The position numbers were made by a program, and so were the translations under genes. The notes under the pieces were generated by a model. That model was not told the DNA's origin and did not search any database. It saw nothing but the letters and a program-made list of their open reading frames with translations. A stretch of 64,000 bases of DNA from Sphingomonas sediminicola. Lineage in GTDB: Bacteria; Pseudomonadota; Alphaproteobacteria; Sphingomonadales; Sphingomonadaceae. Location: positions 1,302,001 through 1,366,000 of the forward strand of contig NZ_CP060782.1 of NCBI RefSeq assembly GCF_014489515.1, given 5' to 3'. Positions 63,296 to 64,000 of the stretch are shown piece after piece (the first letter of the stretch is position 1; each line of letters begins with the position of its first letter).

Positions 63296-64000
63296 TAGTG
63301 TGCTGCCTCGGCTGCGTGCTGTTCAGCCTGCGGCTGCGGCTTGCCCGGAGTAAGGTTCATGTCGCCGGCCGGCGTTGCGCGCTCGACGCGCTCCAGGATC
63401 CGGCCGACGTCGTTGCGGAACGGGCGGATGAAGCTTTCAGGATAAATGCCCATCCAGAAGACGCCTGCTGCGATCGGTGCCAGCAGCCACCATTCGCGAG
63501 CCGACAGGTCGGTCATCAGTGCGGCTTCCTTCGTCCGCGCCTCACCGAAGGCGATCCGCCAGTAGAGCAGGAGCATGTATGCCGCGCCGAGAATGATCCC
63601 CGTCGTCGCCACGACCGCTGCCCAGCTTGAAACCTTGTACGTTCCGACCAGGCTCAGGAATTCACCGACGAAGTTGCTCGTGCCCGGAAGTCCCACACTC
63701 GCCATGGTGAACACCATGAACAGTAAAGCATAGCCCGGCATGTTGTTTGACAGACCGCCATACTTGGCGATCTCGCGGGTATGCAGCCGGTCGTAGACCA
63801 CGCCGACGCAAAGGAAGAGCGCACCCGACACGAGACCGTGGCCAAGCATGACCATCATCGCGCCTTCGATGCCCTGCCGGTTGAAAGCGAACAGGCCGAA
63901 CGTCACGAATGCCATGTGCGCGACCGACGAATAAGCGATCAGCTTCTTCATGTCGGTCTGAACCAAAGCGACAAGGCTAGTGTAGACGACCGCAATCCCG
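63295..64000 (-). CDS. nuoM: NADH-quinone oxidoreductase subunit M (5' part beyond the window)
   Basis: Antiporter-like subunit of complex I. The visible C-terminal 235 codons hold 'DMKKLIAYSSVAHMAFVTFG', 'GAMMVMLGHGLVSGALFLCV', 'YALLFMVFTMASVGLPGTSN' and 'LSREWW'-like terminal spans. The frame is open to base 64000, so the start lies outside. The order nuoM-nuoN-birA matches the end of a nuo operon. Confidence 0.95.
   Translation of the reverse strand, partial: GIAVVYTSLVALVQTDMKKLIAYSSVAHMAFVTFGLFAFNRQGIEGAMMVMLGHGLVSGALFLCVGVVYDRLHTREIAKYGGLSNNMPGYALLFMVFTMASVGLPGTSNFVGEFLSLVGTYKVSSWAAVVATTGIILGAAYMLLLYWRIAFGEARTKEAALMTDLSAREWWLLAPIAAGVFWMGIYPESFIRPFRNDVGRILERVERATPAGDMNLTPGKPQPQAEQHAAEAAH

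Noticed and set aside
1-64000. Mobile elements, attachment sites, tRNA/rRNA genes or CRISPR arrays
   Set aside because: No transposase or integrase motifs, no long terminal repeats, no regularly spaced repeats and no tRNA-like cloverleaf were recognised by reading; a tRNAscan or repeat search would be decisive.

Overview
This is about 64 kb of GC-rich chromosomal DNA from an alphaproteobacterium, most likely of the order Sphingomonadales. The support is the combination of a CckA-ChpT-RcdA cell-cycle set, a Kdo/LPS cluster, a cysteine-poor DksA, DUF1465 and YdcH proteins, an alphaproteobacterial-type RpoH, and very compact gene packing. No insertion sequence, prophage, CRISPR array, tRNA or rRNA gene was recognised. 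One structural RNA, the RNase P RNA, is present.

Layout. Positions 1-2.3 kb hold a membrane-bound winged-helix/TPR regulator and a small hypothetical gene. From 2.4 to 7.6 kb runs a tightly coupled operon: dapF, mtaB, ftsY, yciB and an ABC-2 exporter. From 7.6 to 12.7 kb are uncharacterised membrane proteins, a FAD oxidoreductase, sodB, a PuuD-like membrane protein and a TPR protein. From 12.8 to 16.8 kb is the phage-shock (Psp) locus: pspF divergent from pspABC, followed by five more small PspB-like membrane proteins. Next come sufE, a hotdog thioesterase, a DnaJ-like protein, rnpB and an AmpD-like amidase (16.8-19.3 kb). The chemotaxis block cheR-cheB-cheY-cheW-cheA with chpT fills 19.4-25.3 kb. 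Then follow a serine hydrolase, rluD and rpoH (25.4-28.6 kb), and a vanadium-haloperoxidase-like protein and an EF-G-like GTPase (29.6-33.7 kb). Envelope glycan genes occupy 33.7-40.3 kb: a flippase, an ELM1-like protein, a glycosyltransferase, kdsA, a HAD phosphatase, kdsB and kdsD. After a dicarboxylate symporter, a metallopeptidase and an MFS pump come recA, an orphan receiver, cckA, an M13 peptidase, DUF2062, smpB and dapA, all on the minus strand (44.3-52.4 kb). A lytic transglycosylase, greB, surE, dksA, two YdcH proteins, rcdA and small metabolic genes follow. The window ends in birA-nuoN-nuoM.

How the genes relate. Much of the window concerns the envelope: Psp stress response, Kdo and LPS assembly, peptidoglycan (dapA, dapF, amidase, transglycosylase) and membrane targeting (ftsY). 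A second theme is control: RpoH, DksA, GreB, chemotaxis, and three components of the CtrA phosphorelay/degradation network (chpT, cckA, rcdA) at separate sites.

Caution on reading frames. At least nineteen places, in fourteen genes, show an apparent loss of exactly one base, nearly all within a run of G or C. Adding one base to the run restores a convincing family sequence each time. These are far more likely residual homopolymer errors in the assembly than real pseudogenes, so broken genes are annotated here as single CDS spans with the lesion noted.
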